A model generated the notes under the pieces. The model searched no databases. It saw only the letters and a program-made list of their open reading frames with translations, and had not been told where the DNA came from. Positions 43,526-51,857 of a DNA stretch of 64,000 nucleotides are shown here, one piece after another. The DNA comes from Paracrocinitomix mangrovi (GTDB lineage Bacteria > Bacteroidota > Bacteroidia > Flavobacteriales_D > Crocinitomicaceae), in the NCBI RefSeq assembly GCF_019740355.2, contig NZ_CP091819.1:868001-932000 (forward strand). The letters run 5' to 3'. The translations under genes were made by a program, and so were the position numbers. The first letter of the stretch is position 1. Each line of letters starts with the position of its first letter.

Positions 43526-45432
43526 AATATTTCATTGTCATTATATCAATTATCTCAAGTACTTATTCGTTTTCACAAAAAAAGTTGATTCAACTTTTGG
43601 ATGGGAATTTCATACAAATGGAGGGGCAAAACGAATATCCCTACCAGCCCTCGCATAAAGATGTGGTATATGACACTTCTTCTACATTTTTAAATGATAC
43701 TACTGGAGCTCACTGGAATGGTGAATTCGTATTATTTAAAGACAGTATCTATTTTAAAAAAGCTGAGCTTTTCAAGCTAGTGAGCACTGAACTAGTTTCA
43801 ATTGCTGAATACAATGAGTTCATTGCCTTTTCCTGGGATTCAATTATGAGAGGGAAACTATATTTTAATACAGACCCAAACACACATGAATTTGACAATT
43901 GCTTTCACAATATTAAAACAATAGAGTACCCAATAAGTCAAAAAAAGGTCAGTAAAATATACAGTGGCGGTATAAACGAGGCCATATATACAGATTCAAC
44001 CGGATTTAATTTTATTGATAGTATTCCCCCAACCGTACAGAATTACGATTATAACTGGAAAAGTAAATTAAAAGAAGAACAGTATTTTCCATTGATATCT
44101 GATTGCTATCTCAGATCTAATCAAAGAATTTGGAAAATAAAAGCGATAGATAAAAGAAAAGTATATTACAAAGTTCCTTCAAAATCTGCAATAGGACCCT
44201 ATTTTGGTTTAAGAGAATTAAATGAAATTCATTGTGGTTATGATGAATTGCTTTGGACGGATTTATCAAAATCTACATTTGACATATATTACAATTTAGC
44301 TCAGTATTTCTATCAATCTGAGCAATTTGAAGAATTTCCTGCTACCGGTCTCAATGGTGCGCAAATAAGGGGATATTTTCATTTTCTTCAAAAGAGAATT
44401 CAAGATAAAATTGATAGGCAACATCTCCCGTATAAAATTTACATTGCCTTACCAACAATAGACGAACTACAAACTCTTCAACAAAAAAAGAAAGCTCCTG
44501 AAACACATTTTTTCACTGAAGAATATGACTTCACTGAACAATGGAAAATTACTAATCAAGAGTATTTTGAATTTATTGAATGGGTAGAAGATTCCATCAA
44601 CAGAGAATTTGTTTATTCTAATCCAAATGCAGCATTAAGCTATGAAGAACTTGCCAAACTACTGGATCATCCTAAAGAGTATTACAGAGAAGAAGAAATT
44701 GGTTATGTCCTTTTTGATTCTAAAGAGACAGAGGTCAACAGACGCTATTTTAATTTGAACTATTCAACAAACATTCAAAAGCTGATCAAAAAACACTTAG
44801 GATCAGAGGAATATGACCAACTTTTTTCGGCTAAAACTGCTCGTCTTAAGAAAAATAAGATAGTTTATAAGTATTACTGGGAGGATTTAATTCGTCAGAA
44901 TAAGATGGGACCTTTGCAATGGAAATTGTATGCAGACGGCAATTATTATGGAGAGCCTAATGAAGGAGATGAATACCAATTGGGCAGAGATTGGGATATG
45001 TCAAATGGAATCAGAAGAACATACGATTATTCAAAATTTATCATTGAAGAACAAGTCAAAATTTACCCTGGAATCAATTGCAAAAGCTGTAATAAAATTT
45101 GCAAGCATGAATTTGGAGAAAATCACACCACTGAATGCGGAAAATGTCAGGAAGTAAAGGATGAAATTACTATAGAAGATTACGATTTTAAATCAAATCC
45201 AAAAGCGTCTATTCAAAACATTACCTACCAACAAGCCTTAGCCTTTTACAATTGGAAATACCAAAAACCATCTTATTTCAATAATTCCAAAAGAAAAATT
45301 TATGATGATTTGGTTCCTACTGAAGAAGAATTTAACAGGGTTCAAAAAGGTGAGAAAATTATCTTAAAAGCTAGAAAAATTGATTATCCTACACCTACTT
45401 TCAGATATGTAATCCACGTCTATCCAAAATAA
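43522..45432 (+). CDS. Exported protein with two degenerate SUMF/GldK-like modules and a CxxC insert
   Basis: The 636-residue protein has a signal peptide (ends YSFSQ, residue 19). Two sets of motifs resemble formylglycine-generating-enzyme (SUMF) folds. Module 1 has VSIAEYNEFI, then GAQIRGYFHFLQKR and IALPTIDELQTL. Module 2 has ITNQEYFEFIEWVEDSI, then ITYQQALAFYNWK and LVPTEEEF. These are the EVTNxxYxxF, VSWxxAxxYxxWL and LPTExEWE positions of the family. Between them lies a CKSCNKICKHEF ... CGKC segment that could bind zinc. Gliding and T9SS proteins GldK/GldJ use this fold, so an envelope role is plausible but unproved. No catalytic cysteine pair of true FGE is evident. Confidence 0.65.
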   Translation: MKYFIVIISIISSTYSFSQKKLIQLLDGNFIQMEGQNEYPYQPSHKDVVYDTSSTFLNDTTGAHWNGEFVLFKDSIYFKKAELFKLVSTELVSIAEYNEFIAFSWDSIMRGKLYFNTDPNTHEFDNCFHNIKTIEYPISQKKVSKIYSGGINEAIYTDSTGFNFIDSIPPTVQNYDYNWKSKLKEEQYFPLISDCYLRSNQRIWKIKAIDKRKVYYKVPSKSAIGPYFGLRELNEIHCGYDELLWTDLSKSTFDIYYNLAQYFYQSEQFEEFPATGLNGAQIRGYFHFLQKRIQDKIDRQHLPYKIYIALPTIDELQTLQQKKKAPETHFFTEEYDFTEQWKITNQEYFEFIEWVEDSINREFVYSNPNAALSYEELAKLLDHPKEYYREEEIGYVLFDSKETEVNRRYFNLNYSTNIQKLIKKHLGSEEYDQLFSAKTARLKKNKIVYKYYWEDLIRQNKMGPLQWKLYADGNYYGEPNEGDEYQLGRDWDMSNGIRRTYDYSKFIIEEQVKIYPGINCKSCNKICKHEFGENHTTECGKCQEVKDEITIEDYDFKSNPKASIQNITYQQALAFYNWKYQKPSYFNNSKRKIYDDLVPTEEEFNRVQKGEKIILKARKIDYPTPTFRYVIHVYPK

Positions 45433-45446
45433 TTTTTAAAAACCTT

Positions 45447-45455
45447 CCCCCCCCC
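45447..45455 (+). repeat. Nine-base C homopolymer in an intergenic gap
   Basis: Nine consecutive Cs lie in a 74-bp gap, 51 bp before the lipoprotein ATG, and are followed by more C-rich sequence. Such a tract is rare in this low-GC DNA and could vary in length by slipped-strand pairing. Confidence 0.85.
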
Positions 45456-45506
45456 ACCAACCTTCCCACCTCCGTTTCCTATTTATGAACACTAAAATCA
45501 TAGATT

Positions 45507-46508
45507 ATGAAATGGAATTTAAAAACTATCAGCTTTGTTTTTCTAACAAGCTCTCTGATACTTGCCTCATGTAAAAAAGAAGGATGTACTGATCCTGAAG
45601 CTACAAACTATAGCGAAGAAGCTAAAAAAGATGATGGTAGTTGTCAATTCGAAACTCCACAAGCAGATGCTCAGGTTTTGATGAACTTTTTTGCCAACAA
45701 TCAAACGGCTGCAGTACAAACTTTTACTATTGACGCTACAGCAGCATCTTCAATAACCGGATCGCAAGGAACTGTATTTAATTTTTATGCCAACAGTTTT
45801 GTAGATGCCAGCGGAAATGATGTTACTGGAAACGTTACTATCGAATTAATAGAAATTTATGGTAAAAAAGACATGATGTTTTTGAATAAACAAACCATAG
45901 GAAATAACAACGGAACTTTAGAGCCATTAATTTCAGGTGGAGAATTTAAAGTAACTGCTTCACAAAACGGAAACGAAGTATTTTTAAAAGACTACTACCA
46001 ATACTCTGCAGATGTTCAAGCTCCAAATGGAGTTGATGCTAATATGGAAATCTTTTATCAAAGCTCTCCCGGAGACGATACTTTGGTTTGGTCTGCTGCA
46101 GATTCATCATTAATCTGGGGACAAGGAACTGTTTACAACGCCTATTTTGACTCTTTAGGATGGGTTAACTGTGATTACTTCATGGGACAAGCTGGTCCGT
46201 ACACTGAAGTTGACATTGAAGTTCCAAACGGACTAAACAACCAAAATTGCGCAATGTTTATCTCATTTGACGGATATAATAGTTTGACTAATGTTTATGG
46301 TTACTCAAACAGTGTATTCTCAACAGGACCATCTTACTCTTTACCTGTGGGGATGAACATTCACATCATTGCACTAGCATTTATCAACAATACACCGCAT
46401 GCAGCAATTGTTCCGGTAACTATTGTTGACAATCATTATGAAGTCATTGGAAGTTTAACTGCTACAACAGAAGCACAACTTACACAAGACATTCAAAATC
46501 TGCCATAG
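45507..46508 (+). CDS. Lipoprotein with CTDPxAxNY...DDGSC motif
   Basis: The protein has 333 residues. A lipobox LASC (C22) is followed by CTDPEATNYSEEAKKDDGSC, a short disulphide-bearing motif frequent in secreted Bacteroidota proteins. The rest is beta-rich, probably two Ig-like domains (about 60-210 and 215-333), without a known catalytic site. A terminator follows. The C9 tract sits within its probable promoter region. Confidence 0.75.
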   Translation: MKWNLKTISFVFLTSSLILASCKKEGCTDPEATNYSEEAKKDDGSCQFETPQADAQVLMNFFANNQTAAVQTFTIDATAASSITGSQGTVFNFYANSFVDASGNDVTGNVTIELIEIYGKKDMMFLNKQTIGNNNGTLEPLISGGEFKVTASQNGNEVFLKDYYQYSADVQAPNGVDANMEIFYQSSPGDDTLVWSAADSSLIWGQGTVYNAYFDSLGWVNCDYFMGQAGPYTEVDIEVPNGLNNQNCAMFISFDGYNSLTNVYGYSNSVFSTGPSYSLPVGMNIHIIALAFINNTPHAAIVPVTIVDNHYEVIGSLTATTEAQLTQDIQNLP

Positions 46509-46537
46509 TAAATTAATAGAGGGTCAGCATAAACAAC

Positions 46538-46570
46538 AAAAAGCCTGCTCGTAGGGGAGCAGGCTTTTCT
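46538..46570. terminator. Bidirectional rho-independent terminator
   Basis: The stem AAAAGCCTGCTC / GAGCAGGCTTTT with a loop of about seven bases has flanking As and Ts between convergent genes. Confidence 0.88.
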
Positions 46571-46573
46571 TTT

Positions 46574-47479
46574 TTAAAGGTGTACCAAAGTCAGCATGGT
46601 ATTGAAAAGTGATTTCAACTGCTTTGGCTTGTAATCTTTGTTTTCAAAATACTGGTATACTTCACATTGATTGAGGTAAAACGGTTTTTCAGGATCTGTT
46701 GCTTTAAGCATGATACAAGCCAGATTTTTAGGATCTTTTTGGTCATCAATATTGATCCTCAACTGTGTTGGTTTATGTTTTTTATTGGACAATTTAAGTC
46801 TCAAAACAATCTCAATGCTTTCAAAGACAATGGTGCTGTCATAATCTTCATTGGTCTGATTATCTGATTTAAAAACAACTTCTTCCATCAAACCCAGAGC
46901 AGCAATTAAATTGGCTGGAGTATCTATTAAAGATCTGTAAAATGGATGGGCAAACAAAGGAGCTATCTCAAACGAATCTGATGCTATAGATTGGTAAGAA
47001 GGCTTCATGATTTCAGCATACTTATCAAAATAAAGCTCTTTTTCATCATCCTGAAAAACCCAAATTCTACTGAACTCCATTCCTTTTATTGACTGGACGA
47101 AATCAATTACTTCTTGTGTATTATTGGAGGTTGTCCAGCAATTTAAAACCTTGTCATCATTATAACTAAGAGCCCATGAAATATCCTGAAGCTTACAACT
47201 TAAACTATCCTTCACCCAAAAACCTCTACTTCCGGCTTCTACTCCCCTTCTCGACAGCTTCATAGGTATTTCAACATCATTGTAAACAGCTTTTAAGTCA
47301 CACTGTATTTCAAATTGTTCATAAGTAGGATAGCCTATTTCACCCTCAACTTTAACATCATCAAAAGGAATGCTTGATTTAGATGAAAAAGAATGAACAA
47401 GCCAGGCAAAGAAATACTTTTCAAGGCCATAGCTTTGTCCTAATTCATCTATATAAAATTGTATTTGAGTTTCTTTCAC
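46574..47479 (-). CDS. Hypothetical cytosolic protein, coupled to the DUF5723 gene
   Basis: The 301-residue protein has no signal or membrane segment and mixed alpha/beta character. I do not recognise the family. It starts with GTG at 47479, the last base of the upstream stop being the first of the start (TAGTG), so it is translationally coupled to the barrel gene. A function linked to that protein is possible, but nothing in the sequence says what. Confidence 0.65.
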   Translation of the reverse strand: MKETQIQFYIDELGQSYGLEKYFFAWLVHSFSSKSSIPFDDVKVEGEIGYPTYEQFEIQCDLKAVYNDVEIPMKLSRRGVEAGSRGFWVKDSLSCKLQDISWALSYNDDKVLNCWTTSNNTQEVIDFVQSIKGMEFSRIWVFQDDEKELYFDKYAEIMKPSYQSIASDSFEIAPLFAHPFYRSLIDTPANLIAALGLMEEVVFKSDNQTNEDYDSTIVFESIEIVLRLKLSNKKHKPTQLRINIDDQKDPKNLACIMLKATDPEKPFYLNQCEVYQYFENKDYKPKQLKSLFNTMLTLVHL

Positions 47480-48975
47480 TAGAATCTTACTCTAGCAAAT
47501 CCAAATGCAGCTGAAATTGTTGGTGTATTCTTAGCAAAGAAAGTAACTGCATCTCTTGATGCAACCCCAACTTCATAAGCACCTTCTCCCAACACAAAGT
47601 TGATTCCTACCGGTAATTGAAGATCGTATCCACCGCCTCCGGTTAATCCGGCCATGATAAAAATTTGACTTTTACCTGCAGGGATGATCACATCACCTCC
47701 CATTCCCCATGCAAAACCATTTACTGAACCTGGCAATGTTTTATCAAAAGGCGCCACTAGATCAACTCCAACATGAGCAATTTTTCCTAACTCCAAACTT
47801 GCACCAAAACGAACTTGTCCCGGTAACTTAATTGTTGTTTCCTCTATTCCTTTTAACTCAAATAGCCCCGACTCTTCTAACAACTCAGGAATTGAATTAG
47901 AGATGTTCATGTCTTCTAAACCTGAAGCAGAGTAATTAACAACCAAAGTATCTTTTCCTTCATATACGTTACCCGTGTATTTCATTGATCCTATATTGGT
48001 AACAGAAGCTGCTAAATGAAGTTTACCTAAAATACTTGCTCTTACACCAAAGTCAAATCCAAAACCGTATCCAACAGGACTTCTCCAAATGTTTTGCGCC
48101 TGACCTACCAATGCAGATGGATTTCCAATGGCAGCTGTACCGTAATCAATGTCAAATCCCGGACTGAATGAAGATATCATGGTATAAGTTCCGCTGGCTG
48201 AGTCACCTTGTAACTGCATCATAGCAATACCCTGGATGTACTTAGCTCCTACTCCGGCATACAAAGCAAAAGTTGAATCTTTACCAAACAATTTTCTACC
48301 GTATCCTAAATGAAATTCCCTATTAACACTCAATCTCAAGTAACTGTCACCAACAAAATCTGAGATATTTAAAGGAATACTAGCTGAACCTGACAATACA
48401 TTTTGAGCTGAATCAGGACTCATATTCTCGTAGTTTGCAACCATTGTTGTATCTACTCCGTTAAAGTATGACAATGAATCAAACTGTGAAGAGAATTTTC
48501 CACGGAACAATGTTTCAGAGAAAGTTGATGAAAAACTAGATGCCCAAGTAGCTCTTGATCTCAATGAAAAAGCAATTCCACCAAACTTTTCGTTTTGGTA
48601 GGCAATTCCAAACATGTTGTAATCCCAGTTAAAAGCAAAATCTGAGGCAAAACCTTTTGCTGCAGCAATCTTATCTTCTCTAGTCAACGAGTCTAATGAT
48701 TTGTTGACAACAATTCCCCAAAGATTGTCTCTCAGGTCTTGTTTCGCTAATGATTCAGAGTAGAATGAAATTCCAAACTCAGAAGTTCCCATTGTGACAC
48801 TCTTTTGGTCATAGGGTCTCCAACCTAAATTGGCAGGATTGATTCCCAAACAGTGATAATCTGACACAAATGTTGAAGCCACACCTTTACCTGTTGCAGG
48901 CCAGGCTATGTATTCGTTTTGTGAAAAAGAGAAAATTGAAGTAGCAATAAAAGCCAGTGTAAGTATTTTTTTCAT
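47479..48975 (-). CDS. DUF5723-like outer-membrane protein
   Basis: The protein has 498 residues with a signal peptide (ends FSFSQ, residue 19) and a beta-strand-rich body that begins with HCLGINPANLGW, the kind of NPAN motif seen in PorV/FadL-like and DUF5723 barrels. The strand repeats end in AAFGFARVRF, a typical outer-membrane C-terminus. Many relatives in Bacteroidota are annotated only as DUF5723. It may be a transport or assembly barrel; no ligand site can be named. Confidence 0.72.
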   Translation of the reverse strand: MKKILTLAFIATSIFSFSQNEYIAWPATGKGVASTFVSDYHCLGINPANLGWRPYDQKSVTMGTSEFGISFYSESLAKQDLRDNLWGIVVNKSLDSLTREDKIAAAKGFASDFAFNWDYNMFGIAYQNEKFGGIAFSLRSRATWASSFSSTFSETLFRGKFSSQFDSLSYFNGVDTTMVANYENMSPDSAQNVLSGSASIPLNISDFVGDSYLRLSVNREFHLGYGRKLFGKDSTFALYAGVGAKYIQGIAMMQLQGDSASGTYTMISSFSPGFDIDYGTAAIGNPSALVGQAQNIWRSPVGYGFGFDFGVRASILGKLHLAASVTNIGSMKYTGNVYEGKDTLVVNYSASGLEDMNISNSIPELLEESGLFELKGIEETTIKLPGQVRFGASLELGKIAHVGVDLVAPFDKTLPGSVNGFAWGMGGDVIIPAGKSQIFIMAGLTGGGGYDLQLPVGINFVLGEGAYEVGVASRDAVTFFAKNTPTISAAFGFARVRF

Positions 48976-48989
48976 AGTGTTTAAATAAA

Positions 48990-49021
48990 AAACCCCGATT
49001 CAATTTGAATCAGGGTTTTAA
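48990..49021 (-). terminator. Rho-independent terminator of fabI
   Basis: On the minus strand AAACCCTGATTC and GAATCGGGGTTT pair (one G-T) with a short loop and a T-run, 17 bp after the fabI stop. Confidence 0.82.
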
Positions 49022-49037
49022 AATAGTTAAATCGGGA

Positions 49038-49850
49038 TTATTCAGCAAATTTTTCAATTACTTCTTGTGTAACCCCTGTATTTGAAAAACCTCCATCATG
49101 GAAAAGGTTTTGCATTGTTACATATTTTGTAAAATCTGAGAACATTGCTATGCAGTAGTTTGCACAGTCTAAAGCAGAAGCGTTACCAAGTGGCGACATT
49201 TTCTCTGAGAAGTTGATGAATTCATTGAATCCTTTTACTCCACTACCAGCAGTAGTTACTGTTGGAGACTGAGAAATTGTGTTTACTCTAACTTTTGCTT
49301 TTTGTCCGTAATGATATCCAAAACTTCTGGCTACTGACTCCAAGTACGACTTGTTGTCTGCCATATCGTTATAATCCGGGAATACTCTTTGAGCAGCAAT
49401 GTATGAAAGTGCTAAAACAGATCCCCAATCATTGATAGCATCCATTTGATAAGCAGTTTGCAATACTTTGTGAAAAGACATCCCTGAAACGTCTAAACCT
49501 TTCATTGTCCACTCGTGGTTTTGATCTGTGTAGTGTTTTCCTTTTCTAACATTCACAGACATTCCAATTGAGTGAAGCACAAAGTCTACTTTACCTCCTA
49601 AAATCTCCATTGATTTCTCAAACAAGTTTTTTAGGTCTTCCATGCTTGTAGCATCTGCAGGGATAATTTCTGAACCGGTTTTTTCAGCCAGTTGATTAAT
49701 TTCTCCCATTCTCATGGCGATTGGTGCATTTGACAATACAAATGTTGCACCTTCTTCATGTGCTCTTTCAGCTACTTTCCATGCAATAGATTGCTCGTTA
49801 AGCGCTCCAAAAATAATTCCTTTCTTTCCGGATAATATTCCGTTTGACAT
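49038..49850 (-). CDS. fabI: Enoyl-[acyl-carrier-protein] reductase (NADH)
   Basis: FabI completes each round of fatty acid elongation by reducing enoyl-ACP. The 270 residues show the FabI cofactor loop FGALNEQSIAW, HSIGMS, the catalytic Tyr160-x6-Lys167 (DYNDMADNK) and a C-terminal NLFHDGGFSNTG. It differs from FabG-type SDRs in the Tyr-x6-Lys spacing, as expected. It is the second fatty acid gene of the window but not linked to fabG. A -7 box lies about 60 bp upstream. Confidence 0.93.
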   Translation of the reverse strand: MSNGILSGKKGIIFGALNEQSIAWKVAERAHEEGATFVLSNAPIAMRMGEINQLAEKTGSEIIPADATSMEDLKNLFEKSMEILGGKVDFVLHSIGMSVNVRKGKHYTDQNHEWTMKGLDVSGMSFHKVLQTAYQMDAINDWGSVLALSYIAAQRVFPDYNDMADNKSYLESVARSFGYHYGQKAKVRVNTISQSPTVTTAGSGVKGFNEFINFSEKMSPLGNASALDCANYCIAMFSDFTKYVTMQNLFHDGGFSNTGVTQEVIEKFAE

Positions 49851-49910
49851 ATTTCGAATTTAGGTTTGTGATCAATGCCAAGGTTTTTCCCTGACATAAA
49901 TTTCGGTTGA

Positions 49911-49918
49911 CAAATTTA
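49911..49918 (-). promoter_or_regulatory. -7 promoter element (TAAATTTG) of fabI
   Basis: The minus strand carries a TAnnTTTG match about 60 bases before the fabI ATG. Confidence 0.55.
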
Positions 49919-49937
49919 TACTTTTTTCGGTGACCCG

Positions 49938-50759
49938 TTAAAAAATACCAAGTATGTTCAACAAACCTGCAACTACCAATGCAGCTCCTAATCCCCAACA
50001 AACAAAGGCTCCAATCTTCAATCCTTTAATTGATGATCCTAATCCTGAAACCAATTCATCTTCTGATTTAGTAGATACGATAAATGGTTGCTTATTGTCT
50101 TGTGGCTTAGATACTTTTAAGGCTCCGTCTCTATCATTGGCATCTCCCAATACATAAAGCTCAGTGTTTAATTTAATTCCTTCTTCGCGGTAGTTGTATC
50201 CAATAGTTTTGTGTCCATTGTTTCCTCCGCCAATTCCCAATGAGAATCCACCAATTTTAACACTTAATCCGCTTTGTTGTGGTTCACCTTGTTCAAATTT
50301 TGACATCAATGATTCAGTGTGCAACTTTGCTTTTCCCGGATCAATTTTGATGAATCCTGTTTCGTCTTTTACACCCCAACCTTGTGCCCATTGCTCATTT
50401 TCTGAAACAATATCAGTATGTTTTACCCACTGTTTTGTGATGTTTCCGTTTGAATCTTTTTTGTTTTCAAGACGCTCATATTTGTGCTCCACTACACTTT
50501 TGTAGTAAACAACTTCAGCTTCTGCCAGTTGTGATTTTAAAGGATTATCTGTATACGCAACTCCTTTGATCTCACAAAAATGAGTAAAGCTTCCGCTTCC
50601 CATTGATCCTGAAATGCTTTCAAAAAGTTCATTTACTTCAGATACTTTAGAGGTGTCAGCCAATTCCATTGCTGCAGATTGACCTTCTTTTTTTCCTTTT
50701 ACAATCCATAATATTAGACCAACAATAGCTATTACTGCGGCTCCAATTAAATATCCCAT
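49938..50759 (-). CDS. GIDE-domain (MULAN-like) membrane protein
   Basis: The 273-residue protein has an N-terminal membrane segment (about 3-19) and a C-terminal one (about 252-272), placing the middle outside or between. The middle has the GIDE/BAM pattern: FCEIKGVAYTDNPLKSQLAE followed by EVVYYKSVVEHKYE, a long charged strand pair, and a GFIKIDPGKAKL turn. In eukaryotes this domain sits in the mitochondrial ubiquitin ligase MULAN/MAPL; bacterial members lack the RING finger, and here too no RING cysteines are seen. Function in bacteria is unknown. It is a single gene between fabI and a divergent small gene. Confidence 0.8.
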   Translation of the reverse strand: MGYLIGAAVIAIVGLILWIVKGKKEGQSAAMELADTSKVSEVNELFESISGSMGSGSFTHFCEIKGVAYTDNPLKSQLAEAEVVYYKSVVEHKYERLENKKDSNGNITKQWVKHTDIVSENEQWAQGWGVKDETGFIKIDPGKAKLHTESLMSKFEQGEPQQSGLSVKIGGFSLGIGGGNNGHKTIGYNYREEGIKLNTELYVLGDANDRDGALKVSKPQDNKQPFIVSTKSEDELVSGLGSSIKGLKIGAFVCWGLGAALVVAGLLNILGIF

Positions 50760-50863
50760 AGTGTTCGGTTTAAATTTTTAAATAGTGGTTGATAACGGCT
50801 TGAAGATAAAAATTATTTCTTTCACACTGATGTTCAGAAAGTAGAATTAAAGTGGACATTGCT

Positions 50864-50871
50864 TATCTTTG
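50864..50871 (+). promoter_or_regulatory. -7 promoter element (TATCTTTG)
   Basis: A consensus TAnnTTTG box lies seven bases before the ATG at 50879, which implies a transcript that begins at or within a base or two of the start codon. Confidence 0.6.
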
Positions 50872-50878
50872 TAGATAG

Positions 50879-51367
50879 ATGAAGAAATCTGATAAAAATA
50901 AAGAAGAGGAGTTTGTAAATCCAATTGATCCGGACAAGGTAGCAGAGAATCCGGGGACATTGGAATATGCGCATCATGTAGGAAGTGGTTTGGTTAAAGC
51001 AGAAGATGTTGGTAAGCAAAAAGGACGTGCCATTGCGGCCATGGAACACCAAACAGATCAGCAATTATCTCAAATTTATGAGCAAATGCAATTGCTGGCC
51101 GAACAAGCCAAAAAAATCAACAAACGAAAAGAAATTTCTGAAGAAATCTATCAGGCTAATTTCAGATTTGAGCCTATCATCAACCATGTTTATCATTTGT
51201 ACAAAGATGAAAATGATCAACGCATTCTATCCATTATTGGTCCTAATCAATGGGGACGCACCAAAGTAAAAAAGTACGAATGGATGGCCACCATCAAACT
51301 ATTGGCGGATCATACCTGGGAAATTTTAGATACTGCTGAAGATCAAGATGCTGACAATCAAAAGTAA
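50879..51367 (+). CDS. DUF2452-family protein
   Basis: This 162-residue cytosolic protein matches DUF2452: NPIDPDKVAENPGTLEYAHHVG, then KGRAIAAMEHQTDQQLSQIYEQM with a helical heptad stretch, and a C-terminal INHVYHLYKDENDQRILSIIG ending WGRTKV (segments given separately). Relatives are widespread in Bacteroidota, of unknown function and sometimes mislabelled GTP-binding. It begins a plus-strand run of five genes to about 55.2 kb. Confidence 0.82.
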   Translation: MKKSDKNKEEEFVNPIDPDKVAENPGTLEYAHHVGSGLVKAEDVGKQKGRAIAAMEHQTDQQLSQIYEQMQLLAEQAKKINKRKEISEEIYQANFRFEPIINHVYHLYKDENDQRILSIIGPNQWGRTKVKKYEWMATIKLLADHTWEILDTAEDQDADNQK

Positions 51368-51397
51368 AATTGCTACTTTTATTTGCAAATCACACTT

Positions 51398-51853
51398 ATG
51401 AGAATTGAAGCAGTGAATATGGATGACTATATCAGTCAACTGCCTGAAGAAAGACAAGAACCAATGAAAAAATTGGTAGCCGCTATTGAAGCTAACTTAC
51501 CAGAAGGTTTTGAAGCAGCTATGAGTTACGGAATGCCTGGTTGGGTGATTCCTCATTCACTTTATCCTGCAGGATATCACTGCAAACCAGAAGAACCGCT
51601 TCCCTTTTTAAGTATTGCATCTCAAAAAAACTTTATTGCAGTTTACCACATGGGTGTGTACGCTAGCCCAGAACTGATGAAGTGGTTTACCTCCGAATAT
51701 CCAAAATACAATTCCAAAAAACTGGACATGGGTAAAAGCTGTATTCGTTTCAAAAAAGTGGAAGAAATTCCGTTTGAGCTAATTGGCGAATTAGCTTCAA
51801 AAATGACGGCCCAGGAGTGGATTGATCTTTACGAAGCCAACTATAAACGCTAG
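51398..51853 (+). CDS. DUF1801-domain protein
   Basis: The start is the ATG at 51398; an upstream TTG would add five codons. The 151 residues follow the DUF1801 (YdhG-like) pattern: DDYISQLPEERQEPMKKL, AAMSYGMPGWVIP, FIAVYHMGVY and KKLDMGKSCIRFKK. The fold is thought to bind a small ligand or cofactor, unproved. It is separated by 30 bp from the DUF2452 gene and overlaps nothing if the next gene starts with GTG. Confidence 0.82.
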   Translation: MRIEAVNMDDYISQLPEERQEPMKKLVAAIEANLPEGFEAAMSYGMPGWVIPHSLYPAGYHCKPEEPLPFLSIASQKNFIAVYHMGVYASPELMKWFTSEYPKYNSKKLDMGKSCIRFKKVEEIPFELIGELASKMTAQEWIDLYEANYKR

Positions 51854-51857
51854 TGGT

